64,000 nucleotides of DNA from Actinomycetota bacterium (GCA_020438795.1 JAGQTY010000012.1:1-64000); one strand, 5' to 3'. Shown: positions 7,311 to 16,537, counted from the stretch's first letter. Numbers and translations are program-made. Notes: generated by a model from the sequence alone, not told the origin.

Positions 7311-9619
7311 TCCTGCTCATCCTCCGATGGTTGGGGTGGCTCGGGCACCACCGTCAGGGTGATCTTGTTCCTGGAAACGACAGGCAACTCCGAGCCCGGA
7401 GTCGGGTGCTGCTTGGCGACCATGCCCGGCAGCAGGTAGTCATACTCTCCGGTCTCGGCGTCCTCGATCACAACCTCTTCGAAGCCTGCCTTGTTGGCGG
7501 CATCGGTCGCAGTCTCGGCAGTGAGGCCAGCGAGATCGGGAACTCCGGGAACGCTGTTCACGGCGACGCTGTCATCCAGCGATGGCAGCTTCTTGATCGG
7601 AAGGCCTTCGTGGATGCTGTTCATCACGCCCTGCCAGATGGGCCCGGCGATCGTGGCGCCATAGACGGTGCCGTAGTAGGAGCCGTTGATCCACCGGTTC
7701 TGCAACGGATAGGCGAACCCGCCGCGCGGATCGCCGACCCAGACGGTCATCGCGTACTGCGGGGTGAAGCCGGAGAACCAGGTGGCAGAGCTGTTGTCGG
7801 TGGTGCCGGTCTTGCCGCCGGTCGGGCGACCATCCTCCAGGCCGAGACTCGAGGCGGTGCCGCCCTCGAACGGCGCAGTCAATATGTTCGCGACGGAATC
7901 CGCCACCGCAGCCGTGGTGCCCTGGTAGCAGCGCTGATTACCTGCCACCTTCTGAGTGCTGCCGTCGTTGTGCCGGATCGACAGGATGGGTGAGGGACGG
8001 CAGGTGCGCCCGTGGGCGGCGAAAGTGGCGTAGATGGTTGCCACCTCCAGCGGGTTCGCGTCATACGTGCCCAGGGCCAGCGTGGCATCCTGCTCAGTGA
8101 TCCGGCCGTCGCCCTTCGTGGGCAGGGTGGTCATCCCGAGTCGCTCCGCGAAATCGACCACGGGCTTGGTACCGATCCGCTCGATGAGCTGGATGAACCA
8201 GGTGTTGACGCTGCCCCGCACGGCCCCGCGGGCGTCGAGCACGCCATTGTTGCCACGATTGGCGTTCTGAAAACCGCCGATCGGCGCGTGCATGCCGGCC
8301 GGGTAGTAGCCCGAAGGGGTGTCGAATGTCGTGGAGAGCGGGAAACCGCGTTCGAGGGCTGCGGCAAGCACGATCGGCTTGAAGTTACTGCCCAGTGGCG
8401 CCAGCGAACTGTTCGCGTAGGTGATCTCGGTCTGGTACTCGCCGTCACCGTACTCGCGGTTGGTGGCGATGGCCACGACCTCGGACGTGCCCGGTTTCAC
8501 GATGGCCGCTGCCGCCGCGACGTCACCCTCAACACCGACGTGAGCCTGCAGGACCTCGATCGCCGTCTTCTGAATCGCAGGGTCGAGCGCGGTACGTACG
8601 GTCAGGCCACCACGATCGAAGACCCGCTGACGTTCCTCGGGGGTTTCGCCAAGCGCAGGGTCGCTCAGCAGCGACTCCTGGACGTAGGCGCAGTAGTGGG
8701 GGAACTTGGAGTTCGCGCAGCCACTGTCCGGTGCAGCGAGCTTGAGCCGAATGGGCTTGGCCGACTCCTGCCGCAACTGCCGCGCCGTGATGTAACCTTC
8801 GGTGTGCATCCGCTCCAGCACCTGGTTGCGCCGTTGCTTGGCTGCCTTCTTGTGCTTGGTCGGTGCGTAGGCCGAAGGGGCCTGGACCAGACCCGCCAGC
8901 ACCGCCGCCTGGTTCACGTTCAGGTCGATCGGGTCGACACTGAAGTAGTGGCGCGACGCGGCATACAGACCGTAGGCCTGTTCGCCGAAGTAGACCGTGT
9001 TCAGATAGCTGGTGAGGACATCTTCTTTGGTGAACTCATTGTCGGCGATCAGGGCCAGTTTGGCCTCTCGCACCTTGCGGGCCCAGGACTGCTCGACAGC
9101 AGCAGCGTAGGCATCCTCGTCCTCCGCGGTGGAGGCCAGCACGTTCTTGACCCACTGCTGGGTGATCGTCGAACCACCCTGCAACTCATTGCCATTGGCG
9201 TTACTGACCATCGCCCGCGCGACGGCTGTGAAGTCGACTCCGGAGTGTTTGAAGAAGTCCTTGTCCTCGGTGGCCACGATCGCGTCGATCATGACCTGCG
9301 GAATCTGCTCGAACGTGATCGAGACACGGTTCGTCGTCGAGAACTCCGCGAAGACCTTGCCGTTGCGGTCGAGCAGCTGGGTGCGCTCCGGGATACCACT
9401 GATGTCCGGGATCTCGACCGGCAGACTCTCCCACGCCTTGACCGCGATCTGCGTACCTGTGGCACCGACCATCGAAAGGGCTGTGAGCCCGCCGACCAGG
9501 AAGCCGGCGCTCACGATCAGTCCCCAGGGCCGACGGCGCTTGGGGCAGGTGTCCTCGTGCAGGAGCAGCGCAACCGGAGTCGCCTCAGTCTTACGCCTGC
9601 GCCTGTCCTTGCGGCTCAT
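7307..9619 (-). CDS. Class A penicillin-binding protein with PASTA domain
   Basis: A 770-residue bifunctional peptidoglycan synthase. There is a basic cytoplasmic N-terminus, a TM helix (LIVSAGFLVGGLTALSMVG), a family 51 glycosyltransferase domain (ATEDKDFFKHSGVD with the catalytic Glu, and GGSTITQQWVKN), and a transpeptidase with SxxK in GSNFKP, SxN in SVNTW and KTG in GGKTGTTDNS. A single PASTA domain lies at the C-terminus (VPDLAGLTAETATDAA), followed by an acidic tail. Such tails bind muropeptides or beta-lactams and are typical of actinobacterial PonA-type enzymes. The start at 9619 (MSRKDRRRRK) has an upstream AAGGG. The longer frame to 9748 has no comparable support. Confidence 0.93.
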   Translation of the reverse strand: MSRKDRRRRKTEATPVALLLHEDTCPKRRRPWGLIVSAGFLVGGLTALSMVGATGTQIAVKAWESLPVEIPDISGIPERTQLLDRNGKVFAEFSTTNRVSITFEQIPQVMIDAIVATEDKDFFKHSGVDFTAVARAMVSNANGNELQGGSTITQQWVKNVLASTAEDEDAYAAAVEQSWARKVREAKLALIADNEFTKEDVLTSYLNTVYFGEQAYGLYAASRHYFSVDPIDLNVNQAAVLAGLVQAPSAYAPTKHKKAAKQRRNQVLERMHTEGYITARQLRQESAKPIRLKLAAPDSGCANSKFPHYCAYVQESLLSDPALGETPEERQRVFDRGGLTVRTALDPAIQKTAIEVLQAHVGVEGDVAAAAAIVKPGTSEVVAIATNREYGDGEYQTEITYANSSLAPLGSNFKPIVLAAALERGFPLSTTFDTPSGYYPAGMHAPIGGFQNANRGNNGVLDARGAVRGSVNTWFIQLIERIGTKPVVDFAERLGMTTLPTKGDGRITEQDATLALGTYDANPLEVATIYATFAAHGRTCRPSPILSIRHNDGSTQKVAGNQRCYQGTTAAVADSVANILTAPFEGGTASSLGLEDGRPTGGKTGTTDNSSATWFSGFTPQYAMTVWVGDPRGGFAYPLQNRWINGSYYGTVYGATIAGPIWQGVMNSIHEGLPIKKLPSLDDSVAVNSVPGVPDLAGLTAETATDAANKAGFEEVVIEDAETGEYDYLLPGMVAKQHPTPGSELPVVSRNKITLTVVPEPPQPSEDEQE

Positions 9620-9831
9620 GCCCTTGCGTCTCCCCCACCGGTGCCGACCGGACAACGCCCAACACGAGCCGGTACTTCGAAGATATGCGATGAACCGGAA
9701 ATCCGGGCGTGTTGAACGCAGTGTCGGGACACGACTTGACGACTTCACACAGCTTGCGCGCGATTACCGCGGATTCGCGCTGGCTCAACATAAGGTAAGA
9801 CGGAGTGATCCGGGGAAAGGGGTGTCTGCCG

Positions 9832-11301
9832 ATGATGCCGCCTGTCATGGTCCCCCTGCTGATCAGCGCCGGCGCCCTGGTGGTCGGGGCGAACGCCCTG
9901 GTCGTGTCCAACTACCTCGATGTGGTGGAACCGGAGGAGGGCACAGTCGCAGCCGACGCGGCCACGCCGGCGGAGACGGCTGTCGCCGAATCACCCGGGA
10001 GCGCAGCGGCCCAGCGGATCATCGGCAGGATCCTGACCAAGGAGTCCAAGCCACGCGCACCAGCCGAGCCCGGAATCACCGACGTCCTGCAATTCGACTG
10101 TGGCGACGAAGGCGCACGATCCGCGATGGTCGGCTACCAGCGCCCGGTGACCATGGCGGGCAAGCCCATGGTGGCAGGCGTAGAGCTCTGGCCGACCGGA
10201 TATGGAACAGCGGCCATCTCCGACTATCGGGAACGGGCCGAGGCCTGCGCTGCGGATACCGGACAGGTATGGGTGGATTCCCTCACTGTCGCAGGGCACC
10301 CGGCCGTATATGTGGGCATCTCGACGGGCGGCTCGACCATCAACACGCTGCGCTGGTCGGTCGGTGATGTAACCCTGTCGCTCACCGGCGGCGACGTCCC
10401 ACGCGACGCTGGGGCCATCCGGGCGTGGACGCGCCGGATCGAGAAGCTGCTCAAGCCGGTCTGCACCGATCTGAAGCCCTCCGAGGGTGATGCGCGGCGC
10501 TCCCCGTGGCTGTACCCCGACGACTACCAGGGTCTGATCGAGAAGACCAAGGTGAAGGTCGAGCGACCGGCCATCGAGAATCCGCTGCCGGCCAAGCGGA
10601 AGAACCTGCTGGAACTGCAGACCGTGGACCGGCCCGAGGCCCCTCAAGGGGTGCCGATCTGGCCGGAGAAGCTGCCCCCCAAACAGACACTGCCGCAGAA
10701 ACCGGAACGACCGGAACGACCCGCGGCGAAGAAGAAGGTCGCCTACCAGGTACCCGACCCGGTCGGCCCCGGCTGTGGCTGGGGGTTCACCGGAACTCCC
10801 GCACCCTCGCGCAGCCAGGAGGACACCGACGCCGATCGGGGCCGGTTGGTTGCTGAGGCCACCGACGAGCTCAATGCCGCGCTGGCCGCCTGGGCTCCTC
10901 TGGAGAACCAGTGGCGCATGGACATCGTCAGCTACTACGAAGCCGCCTCGACCTATCGCGTGTATGCCGCCGAGGTGAGCGACGTGGCACAGGCGTGGGA
11001 GAAGACCCGCGAGGAGTGGGCGCGCTACTACGAGCTGGTCGCAGCCCGCAACAACGCCATCGCCTACCGGGCCGAATGGAAGATCAAGTACAAGCAGGCG
11101 ATCGCCACCTGGGAGGCGAACAAGTGCCCGCGCGGCACGGTCGCGCCCCCGACACCCACGCCGGTCCCCGGACAGCCCGCGCAGCCCGCTCCGACGCTCA
11201 ACTGTCTGCTGTCGGTGCCCACCATCCTCACCACAACCGAGCCCGGCATCCCGCCGGTCCCCACGCGGCCGGCGGACCCAAGGCCCAAGTCCGCTCGCTG
11301 A
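9832..11301 (+). CDS. Secreted/membrane-anchored protein, Pro-rich with coiled coil
   Basis: A 489-residue protein with a hydrophobic N-terminus (MVPLLISAGALVVGANALVV) that acts as signal or anchor. Residues 70-230 form a globular region with several Cys. A Pro/Lys-rich linker follows (LPPKQTLPQKPERPERP), then a Trp/Ala/Glu-rich helical stretch likely to be coiled coil (AAWAPLENQWRMDIVSYYE, AQAWEKTREEWARYYELV), and a Pro-rich tail. I recognise no family. The start at 9832 follows AAAGGGG at 9-nt spacing, which is better than the in-frame GTG at 9805. It diverges from the PBP gene, so a cell-wall role is possible but unproven. Confidence 0.7.
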   Translation: MMPPVMVPLLISAGALVVGANALVVSNYLDVVEPEEGTVAADAATPAETAVAESPGSAAAQRIIGRILTKESKPRAPAEPGITDVLQFDCGDEGARSAMVGYQRPVTMAGKPMVAGVELWPTGYGTAAISDYRERAEACAADTGQVWVDSLTVAGHPAVYVGISTGGSTINTLRWSVGDVTLSLTGGDVPRDAGAIRAWTRRIEKLLKPVCTDLKPSEGDARRSPWLYPDDYQGLIEKTKVKVERPAIENPLPAKRKNLLELQTVDRPEAPQGVPIWPEKLPPKQTLPQKPERPERPAAKKKVAYQVPDPVGPGCGWGFTGTPAPSRSQEDTDADRGRLVAEATDELNAALAAWAPLENQWRMDIVSYYEAASTYRVYAAEVSDVAQAWEKTREEWARYYELVAARNNAIAYRAEWKIKYKQAIATWEANKCPRGTVAPPTPTPVPGQPAQPAPTLNCLLSVPTILTTTEPGIPPVPTRPADPRPKSAR

Positions 11302-11325
11302 GCAATCGGCGAGTCGTCCCCCATT

Positions 11326-11350
11326 CCGGTTTCGGAGGTCCGGATACCGG
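11326..11350. terminator. Candidate bidirectional terminator
   Basis: CCGGT/ACCGG outer stem with an inner TCGGA/TCCGG pairing and a one-base bulge, between the convergent genes ending at 11301 and 11373. Confidence 0.45.
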
Positions 11351-11372
11351 CCGATCGATCAGCGCGGAACGA

Positions 11373-11849
11373 TCACGCCGTCCCGAACATGCCTCGCAGC
11401 AAGCGCGGCAGCAGCCCATGAATGAGGATGCCCCCGACCAGCAGCGTCCCCAGGATCGCGGGCCAGACCCAGGCACCACCCAACCGCAGCGCCACTGTGG
11501 ACTGCCCGACTCCAGCTGCGAGCAGGCCCACGTAGGACCATGACATCAGGTAGGCATGCACGGCAACGTCCTGCGGCCTCTTGCTGGAAGCGATCAGCCA
11601 GATCACGCCAGCAAGCACGGTGGTCAGGCTGATGACCGCAAGGATGTGGAACGGTCCGAACGCGTCAGCCCGGTGCAGGGCGAGAGCCGCAACGTTGAGC
11701 CCGATCATCACCAGGACATAGATCGTGCCCAGAGACTTATGAAGCAGCGTGCCCTTGGTCAGGAGCAGGACGCTCAGTCCCAGGGCGATTGCGACGATGG
11801 CGCCGAGGAAGTGCAGCCATCCGACGGCGTCCGACAGGGGTCCGTCCAT
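11373..11849 (-). CDS. DUF2306 family membrane protein
   Basis: A 158-residue protein with four hydrophobic helices. It carries the DUF2306 pattern of GTLLHKSLGTIYVLVMI followed by ALHRADAFGPFHILAVISL and VHAYLMSWSYVGLLAAGVGQ, including the conserved His residues that may bind haem or metal. Two ATGs are possible (11861, 11849). TATGGT lies 7 nt before the second and overlaps the first, which favours 11849 with a leaderless transcript. It diverges from the SDR gene at 11983. The function of the family is unknown. Confidence 0.82.
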   Translation of the reverse strand: MDGPLSDAVGWLHFLGAIVAIALGLSVLLLTKGTLLHKSLGTIYVLVMIGLNVAALALHRADAFGPFHILAVISLTTVLAGVIWLIASSKRPQDVAVHAYLMSWSYVGLLAAGVGQSTVALRLGGAWVWPAILGTLLVGGILIHGLLPRLLRGMFGTA

Positions 11850-11856
11850 GGTCGCC

Positions 11857-11862
11857 ACCATA
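11857..11862 (-). promoter_or_regulatory. -10 element of the DUF2306 gene
   Basis: TATGGT on the minus strand, 7 nt before the ATG at 11849. A second TATGGT on the plus strand at about 11941-11946 suits the divergent SDR gene, which has a leader with a GGAGGA ribosome site. Confidence 0.4.
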
Positions 11863-11982
11863 CCGCGCCGACGATGTGCCGCCCCCTGCCAGTCGCTCCC
11901 CCGATCGATCACCGCGAGCTCCCAGGCGGCATCGAGCGAGTATGGTGGCGTCACAGTCGCAGGCGGATCCTGGAGGAGACGA

Positions 11983-12960
11983 ATGGCAAAGACAGACCAA
12001 GTACCGACCGGTTCGGAGTTCCATGCCCGCAGCACCGGGGCCGAGGTACTCGCCGATGTTGATCTGAACGGGGCCCATGCGATCGTCACCGGTGGCTACA
12101 GTGGCATCGGCCTGGAGACGACCAGGGCGCTGGCCGATGCCGGAGCAAGCGTCATCGTCCCGGTCCGCACTCCGGAGAAGGCGGAGGAGACTCTGGCTGA
12201 ACTCGAGGGTGACATCGAGGCGGTGCCGCTCGATCTGGCCGATCTGGCATCAGTCCGCTCGTTCACCCAGCAGATGTCTCAATCTCTACCTGAGCTTGAT
12301 CTGCTGATCAACAATGCAGGCGTCATGGCCTGCCCCCTGTCTCGCGTCGGCCCGGGCTGGGAATCCCAGTTCGGCGTCAATCACATGGGACACTTCGCAC
12401 TGACGCAGGGACTGCTGCCGCTGCTGCGCCGCGCGGACCAGCCGAGGGTGGTGTCGCTGTCCTCCACTGGTCACAAGCTGAGTGATATCCGTTGGGACGA
12501 TGTCGACTTCGAAGACACGGAGTACGACAAGTGGGTGGCCTACGGTCAGGCCAAGACCGCCAACGCCCTGTTCGCCAACGCGTTGTCCCGGCGGCTGGCG
12601 GGAGACGGTGGGCTGGCATTCGCTGTACATCCCGGTGGCATCTTCACACCGCTGCAGCGACACCTCCCGCAGGAGGAGATGGTCAGGCTCGGCTGGATCG
12701 ACGAGAACGGTGAGCCCTCCGAGCTGGCAAAACAGGGGTTCAAGACCCCCGAGCAGGGCTGCTCCACGACCCTCTGGGCCGCCACCTCACCGTTGCTGGT
12801 CGGTCGGGCGGGAGTCTACTGCGAGGACTGCGATGTCGCGGAGGCCACTGATCCGGACAGTCCCCTGGGCCGGTTCCGGGGCGTCGACGACCATGCCACC
12901 GACGACGAGTCCGCAGAACGCCTCTGGGAGCTCAGCGAGCGACTGCTGTCGCTGGCCTAG
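11983..12960 (+). CDS. Short-chain dehydrogenase/reductase
   Basis: A 325-residue classical-type SDR. The nucleotide-binding TGGYSGIG is at 36-43, NNAG at 110-113, a catalytic Ser around 160 (VVSLSSTGHK), and the Y-x3-K pair at Tyr187/Lys191 (YGQAK). The sequence resembles the retinol-dehydrogenase/WW-oxidoreductase-like branch, which has a longer C-terminus (CEDCDVAEATDPD). Arg at the end of beta-2 (VRTPEKAEE) hints at NADP(H). The start has GGAGGAGAC just upstream. The substrate is unknown. Confidence 0.88.
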   Translation: MAKTDQVPTGSEFHARSTGAEVLADVDLNGAHAIVTGGYSGIGLETTRALADAGASVIVPVRTPEKAEETLAELEGDIEAVPLDLADLASVRSFTQQMSQSLPELDLLINNAGVMACPLSRVGPGWESQFGVNHMGHFALTQGLLPLLRRADQPRVVSLSSTGHKLSDIRWDDVDFEDTEYDKWVAYGQAKTANALFANALSRRLAGDGGLAFAVHPGGIFTPLQRHLPQEEMVRLGWIDENGEPSELAKQGFKTPEQGCSTTLWAATSPLLVGRAGVYCEDCDVAEATDPDSPLGRFRGVDDHATDDESAERLWELSERLLSLA

Positions 12961-13059
12961 ACAGGCAGTCAATCACCTGACTCACGCCGGTTGCCAGCCA
13001 GCACAGCGAGCGGGTGGTATGCCGTAACCGCTGCTGAGCTCACTGCTGCCACAAGCACA

Positions 13060-13105
13060 CGAGGAAAGGCTTCGATCGTCCTTTGACGATCGAAGCCTTT
13101 CCTCG
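13060..13105. terminator. Strong bidirectional intrinsic terminator hairpin
   Basis: A perfect 21-bp inverted repeat with a 4-nt loop (CTTT at 13081-13084). The left arm is 13060-13080 and the right arm 13085-13105. It lies between the convergent SDR (12960) and DUF4386 (13114) genes. It is by far the longest perfect stem noticed in the window. Confidence 0.85.
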
Positions 13106-13113
13106 GCCGAGGC

Positions 13114-13869
13114 TCAGCTGTGCGCGTATTCAACCGGCGCGCTCGCCTCCACCGGCTCGCACACAGGCACCTCCCTCTTGCCCCAGCCCACTCGCAGCAA
13201 CCATACGGTCAGGCTCAGCTCACCGATGATCGACGGGATCGCCACCAGCGCCAGGAAGGCATCAGCGTACTGCTGGTAGTCCGGGAGCATGACGTGGGCG
13301 ACCGTGTCGATCACATAGGCCAGTCCTGCCACCGCCAGCACCCAGGCGATGACGCGCGGGCCCCGGCTGGTGAACAGGAGCAGCGCCGCGATCAGGATCA
13401 GGTGCAGACCGAACGCGGCCAGCCCGATCAGCCACGCAATGGTGAACGCCTGCATGAAGAGCTGGATCTGTGACTCGGTACCTCCGGCCGGGCCCAGCCC
13501 CGATCCACTGGCGACCTGCAGCGCCAGGTACAGGAAGACGATCGCGACACCGAGCATGATCGTGTAGGTGAGCCTGAACCACGCCGCCAGCAGTGCCACG
13601 TCGCGGCGGACGTTGCGGAAGAGCGCGAACAGGCCCCAGGCGATCACCACGTCCACCAGGAAGATGATAAGGAATCCGACCATACCGAGCCGGAACATGG
13701 TTTCCTGTTCCACCAGGTTGGCGGCGGTCGCCGATGCGTCGTTGGGATCGAACACTGATCCGACGGCCAGGAAGTTGGCGAAGATCGCGAATACGAAGAT
13801 TGCCAGGTAGCCGGCGCCGGCCCAGCGGGCCGCCGTGCGGGGATGTGCAAGGTTCTCAGGGGTGGTCAT
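13114..13869 (-). CDS. DUF4386 family membrane protein
   Basis: A 251-residue membrane protein with about six helices and the DUF4386 signature: RTAARWAGAGYLAIFVFAIFA, then DASATAANL, FLVDVVIAWGLFALFRNVRRD and LAAWFRLTYTIMLG. A GGAG sits 6 nt before the ATG, and TACAGT (minus strand, 13898-13903) is a probable -10. It diverges from a TetR regulator, a common arrangement for this family, and the putative operator at 13892-13905 covers that -10. It is therefore probably repressed by the neighbour. The molecular function is unknown. Confidence 0.88.
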   Translation of the reverse strand: MTTPENLAHPRTAARWAGAGYLAIFVFAIFANFLAVGSVFDPNDASATAANLVEQETMFRLGMVGFLIIFLVDVVIAWGLFALFRNVRRDVALLAAWFRLTYTIMLGVAIVFLYLALQVASGSGLGPAGGTESQIQLFMQAFTIAWLIGLAAFGLHLILIAALLLFTSRGPRVIAWVLAVAGLAYVIDTVAHVMLPDYQQYADAFLALVAIPSIIGELSLTVWLLRVGWGKREVPVCEPVEASAPVEYAHS

Positions 13870-13891
13870 TGCTACTCCAATCGTTGCCAGC

Positions 13892-13905
13892 CATACACTG
13901 TAAGG
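13892..13905 (-). promoter_or_regulatory. Putative TetR operator 1 (DUF4386 side)
   Basis: CATACACTGTAAGG. It shares the core TAC-R-CTGTAAG with operator 2, has TACA/TGTA dyad symmetry, and overlaps the TACAGT -10 of the DUF4386 gene. Confidence 0.6.
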
Positions 13906-13925
13906 CCGATGTGTCCGACTGTAGC

Positions 13926-13939
13926 CTTACGCTGTAAGC
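13926..13939 (+). promoter_or_regulatory. Putative TetR operator 2 (autoregulatory)
   Basis: CTTACGCTGTAAGC contains the dyad CTTAC-N3-GTAAG. It lies 34 bp from operator 1 in the same orientation and overlaps the end of TAGCCT (13922-13927), the probable -10 of the TetR gene. Confidence 0.6.
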
Positions 13940-13966
13940 TGTGTCAAGGTGACAGTGAGGAAGATG

Positions 13967-14653
13967 ATGGCCACACGCGAGAAGACGACAGGACCGCTCA
14001 GCCGCGAGGCGATCGTCGCGGCGGCGATGGCACTGGCTGATGCCGACGGAGTGGCGAAACTGTCCATGCGCGCGGTCGCCCGCACGCTGGGCGTTGAGGC
14101 CATGTCCCTGTACCACCACATCCCGAACAAGGAGGCCATCCTCGACGCCATGGTCGACGAGGTCTTCGCCGAGATCCACACCCCCGTCGCGGGTGGTGAT
14201 TGGCGCGCAGAGTTGCGCCATCGCTGTGTGTCGGCCCGAGCCGCGCTGAAACGACACCCCTGGGCAGTGGGGCTCATGGATTCCCGGCGCAACGCGGGCT
14301 ACGAGACACTGAAGGATCACGATGCGGTCCTCGGCTGCCTCTTCGAAGCGGGTTTCTCGCTCACCCTCGCCGGTCACGCCTTCGCCACCATCGACGCCTA
14401 CCTGTACGGGTTCATGGTGCAGGACCTCGAAATGCCCTTCGAGGAGGAGTCCGAACTTGAGGAGATCGCCACCGCGATGCTGGCAGGGCTCCCGGAGGAG
14501 TTCACCCATCTGCGCAGATTCACCCTCGAACACGCGCTGCAGCCCGGCTACGACTTCGGCAACGAATTCGGCTACGGACTGGACCTGGTGCTGGACTCAT
14601 TGGCCGATCGACTGGACGAGGAGCTCGAGGCGACCGCAAGCGAGCAGGAGTGA
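13967..14653 (+). CDS. TetR/AcrR-family repressor (TetR_C_1 type)
   Basis: A 228-residue one-component regulator. The N-terminal HTH is canonical (REAIVAAAMALADADG, MRAVARTLGVEAMSLYHHIPNKEAILDAM). The C-terminal ligand domain resembles the class-A TetR_C type (HPWAVGLMDSRRN, HAFATIDAYLYGFMVQDLE). Two matching 14-bp sites in the divergent promoter suggest it represses both itself and the DUF4386 gene until an unknown ligand binds. Candidate starts are GTG 13949, ATG 13964 and ATG 13967. I chose the last because GAGGAAG (13957-13963) then serves as ribosome site, although the spacing is short. Confidence 0.88.
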   Translation: MATREKTTGPLSREAIVAAAMALADADGVAKLSMRAVARTLGVEAMSLYHHIPNKEAILDAMVDEVFAEIHTPVAGGDWRAELRHRCVSARAALKRHPWAVGLMDSRRNAGYETLKDHDAVLGCLFEAGFSLTLAGHAFATIDAYLYGFMVQDLEMPFEEESELEEIATAMLAGLPEEFTHLRRFTLEHALQPGYDFGNEFGYGLDLVLDSLADRLDEELEATASEQE

Positions 14654-14662
14654 CCGGGCGGG

Positions 14663-16525
14663 TCAGCCCCGGTTCTTCTGGCGCGCGGTGCTGCGCGCAC
14701 GCGTCGTAGCGTTCAGCTCGGTCTTGCGCAGCCGGATGGCATCCGGGGTGACCTCCACGCACTCATCAGCCCGGCAGAACTCCAGCGCGTGCTCGAGCGA
14801 CGGCTTGTTGGCCGGCACCAGCCGTTCGAGTTCCTCACCGGTCGAGGAACGGACGTTCGTGAGCTTACGCTCCTTGGTCGCGTTGACATCCATGTCGTCG
14901 GGCCGCGCATTCTCCCCGATGATCATGCCCTCGTAGACCTCATCGCCCGGCGTCACGAACAGGGCGCCACGCTCCTGCAGGTTGAAGCACGCGTACGTGG
15001 TGACCTTGCCGCTGCGGTCGGCGACCAGCGATCCGCGCACGCGCGTCTGCATGGCACCGGCCCACGCCTCGAAGTCCTCGAACACGTGATGCATCAGCCC
15101 CGTGCCCCGGGTCTCGGTCAGGAACTCGGTCCGGAACCCGATCAGCCCTCGCGCCGGTACCAGATACTCCAACCGCACCCAGGCGCTGGAATGGTTCGTC
15201 ATCTGCTGCAGCTTGCCCTTGCGGACACCCATCAGCTGTGTGACCACCCCGACGAAGTCCTCCGGGATGTCGATGGTGAGACGCTCCACCGGTTCCTCGG
15301 TCACGCCGTCGTTCACCCGCGTGACGACCTCAGGTTTGCCCACCGTGAGCTCAAAACCCTCACGACGCATCATCTCGACCAGTACGGCCAGCTGCAGCTC
15401 GCCCCGACCGAGCACCTCCCAGGTGTCCGGTCGCTCGGTGGGCAGCACCCGTAGTGAGACGTTGCCCACCAGTTCAGTGTCCAGGCGCTGCTTGACCAGC
15501 CGCGCGGTCAGCTTCGAACCCGACTTGCCGGCCAGGGGGCTGGTGTTGACCCCGAGCGTGACCGAGAGGTTCGGCTCATCGATCCGGATCGCCGGCAGTG
15601 GCTGCGGATCCGCGACGTCGGAGAGGGTGTCACCGATGGTGATGTCCGGCAGCCCCGCCACCGCGATGATGTCCCCGGCGAAGGCCGACTCCACCGATCG
15701 TCGCTCGAGCGCCTGCGTCATCAGCAGCTCACTCACCTTGACCGACTGCACCTGATCGTCTCGGCACCAGGCGACCTGCTGGCCCTTGCGGATCTCGCCC
15801 GAGTGAACCCGGCAGATCGCGAGCCGTCCCAGATATGGCGAGGCGTCCAGGTTGGTGACCTGGGCTCGCAGCGGAGCATCGGCGTCGTACTCCGGGGCCG
15901 GGATCACGTTCAGCAGCGTGTCGAACAAGGGGCGCAGATCCTCGGAGTCCGGCATCGTACCGTCCTCCGGCTCGTCTAGCGATGCGCGACCGGCGCGCGC
16001 GCTCGCGTAGACGACGGGGAAGTCCACCTGATCCTCACGCGTCGCCAGCTCGAAGAACAGCTCGTAGACCTCCTCGAGCACCTTCGTGATACGAGCGTCC
16101 TGTCGGTCCACCTTGTTGATGACCACCACCACAGGCAGTCCCTTGGCCAGCGCCTTGGCGAGCACGAAGCGGGTCTGGGGCAGCGGGCCCTCGGCGGCAT
16201 CGACGAGCAACAGCACACCGTTGACCATCTCGAGGCCCCGCTCGACCTCGCCCCCGAAGTCCGCGTGACCGGGGGTGTCGATGATGTTGATCGTCACCCG
16301 CTCACCGGATTCGGTGTAGTAGTCCACGGCCGTCTGTTTGGCCAGGATCGTAATGCCCTTCTCCCGCTCGAGATCCATGGAGTCCATGACGCGCTCGTTG
16401 ACGTCTGCGTTCTCCCGGAAGGCACCGGATTGCCACAACATGCTGTCCACGAGGGTCGTCTTGCCATGATCGACGTGGGCGATGATGGCGACGTTGCGAA
16501 GGTCCGAACGGACTGCGATGCTCAC
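14663..16525 (-). CDS. typA: TypA/BipA translational GTPase
   Basis: A 620-residue ribosome-associated GTPase of the EF-G/LepA class. G1 is AHVDHGKTT, G3 DTPGHADFGGEVER and G4 NKVDR. Domain II is beta-barrel, followed by EF-G-like domains III and V and the BipA-specific C-terminal region (GTGLMHHVFEDFEAWAG, ADRSGKVTTYACFNLQERG, GENARPDDMDVN). The family helps 50S assembly under cold or stress. The GTG start at 16525 gives MSIAVRSDLRNVAI, as expected for actinobacterial copies, and TACTCT lies exactly 6 nt upstream (leaderless). The tail is Arg/Lys-rich. Confidence 0.96.
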   Translation of the reverse strand: MSIAVRSDLRNVAIIAHVDHGKTTLVDSMLWQSGAFRENADVNERVMDSMDLEREKGITILAKQTAVDYYTESGERVTINIIDTPGHADFGGEVERGLEMVNGVLLLVDAAEGPLPQTRFVLAKALAKGLPVVVVINKVDRQDARITKVLEEVYELFFELATREDQVDFPVVYASARAGRASLDEPEDGTMPDSEDLRPLFDTLLNVIPAPEYDADAPLRAQVTNLDASPYLGRLAICRVHSGEIRKGQQVAWCRDDQVQSVKVSELLMTQALERRSVESAFAGDIIAVAGLPDITIGDTLSDVADPQPLPAIRIDEPNLSVTLGVNTSPLAGKSGSKLTARLVKQRLDTELVGNVSLRVLPTERPDTWEVLGRGELQLAVLVEMMRREGFELTVGKPEVVTRVNDGVTEEPVERLTIDIPEDFVGVVTQLMGVRKGKLQQMTNHSSAWVRLEYLVPARGLIGFRTEFLTETRGTGLMHHVFEDFEAWAGAMQTRVRGSLVADRSGKVTTYACFNLQERGALFVTPGDEVYEGMIIGENARPDDMDVNATKERKLTNVRSSTGEELERLVPANKPSLEHALEFCRADECVEVTPDAIRLRKTELNATTRARSTARQKNRG

Positions 16526-16531
16526 TTCCCA

Positions 16532-16537
16532 AGAGTA
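16532..16537 (-). promoter_or_regulatory. -10 element, leaderless typA promoter
   Basis: TACTCT on the minus strand, 6 nt (TGGGAA) before the GTG at 16525. Confidence 0.55.

Noticed and set aside
8012..9715. A 567-codon plus-strand frame opposite the PBP gene
   Set aside because: Shadow of the minus-strand PBP, which has all catalytic motifs.
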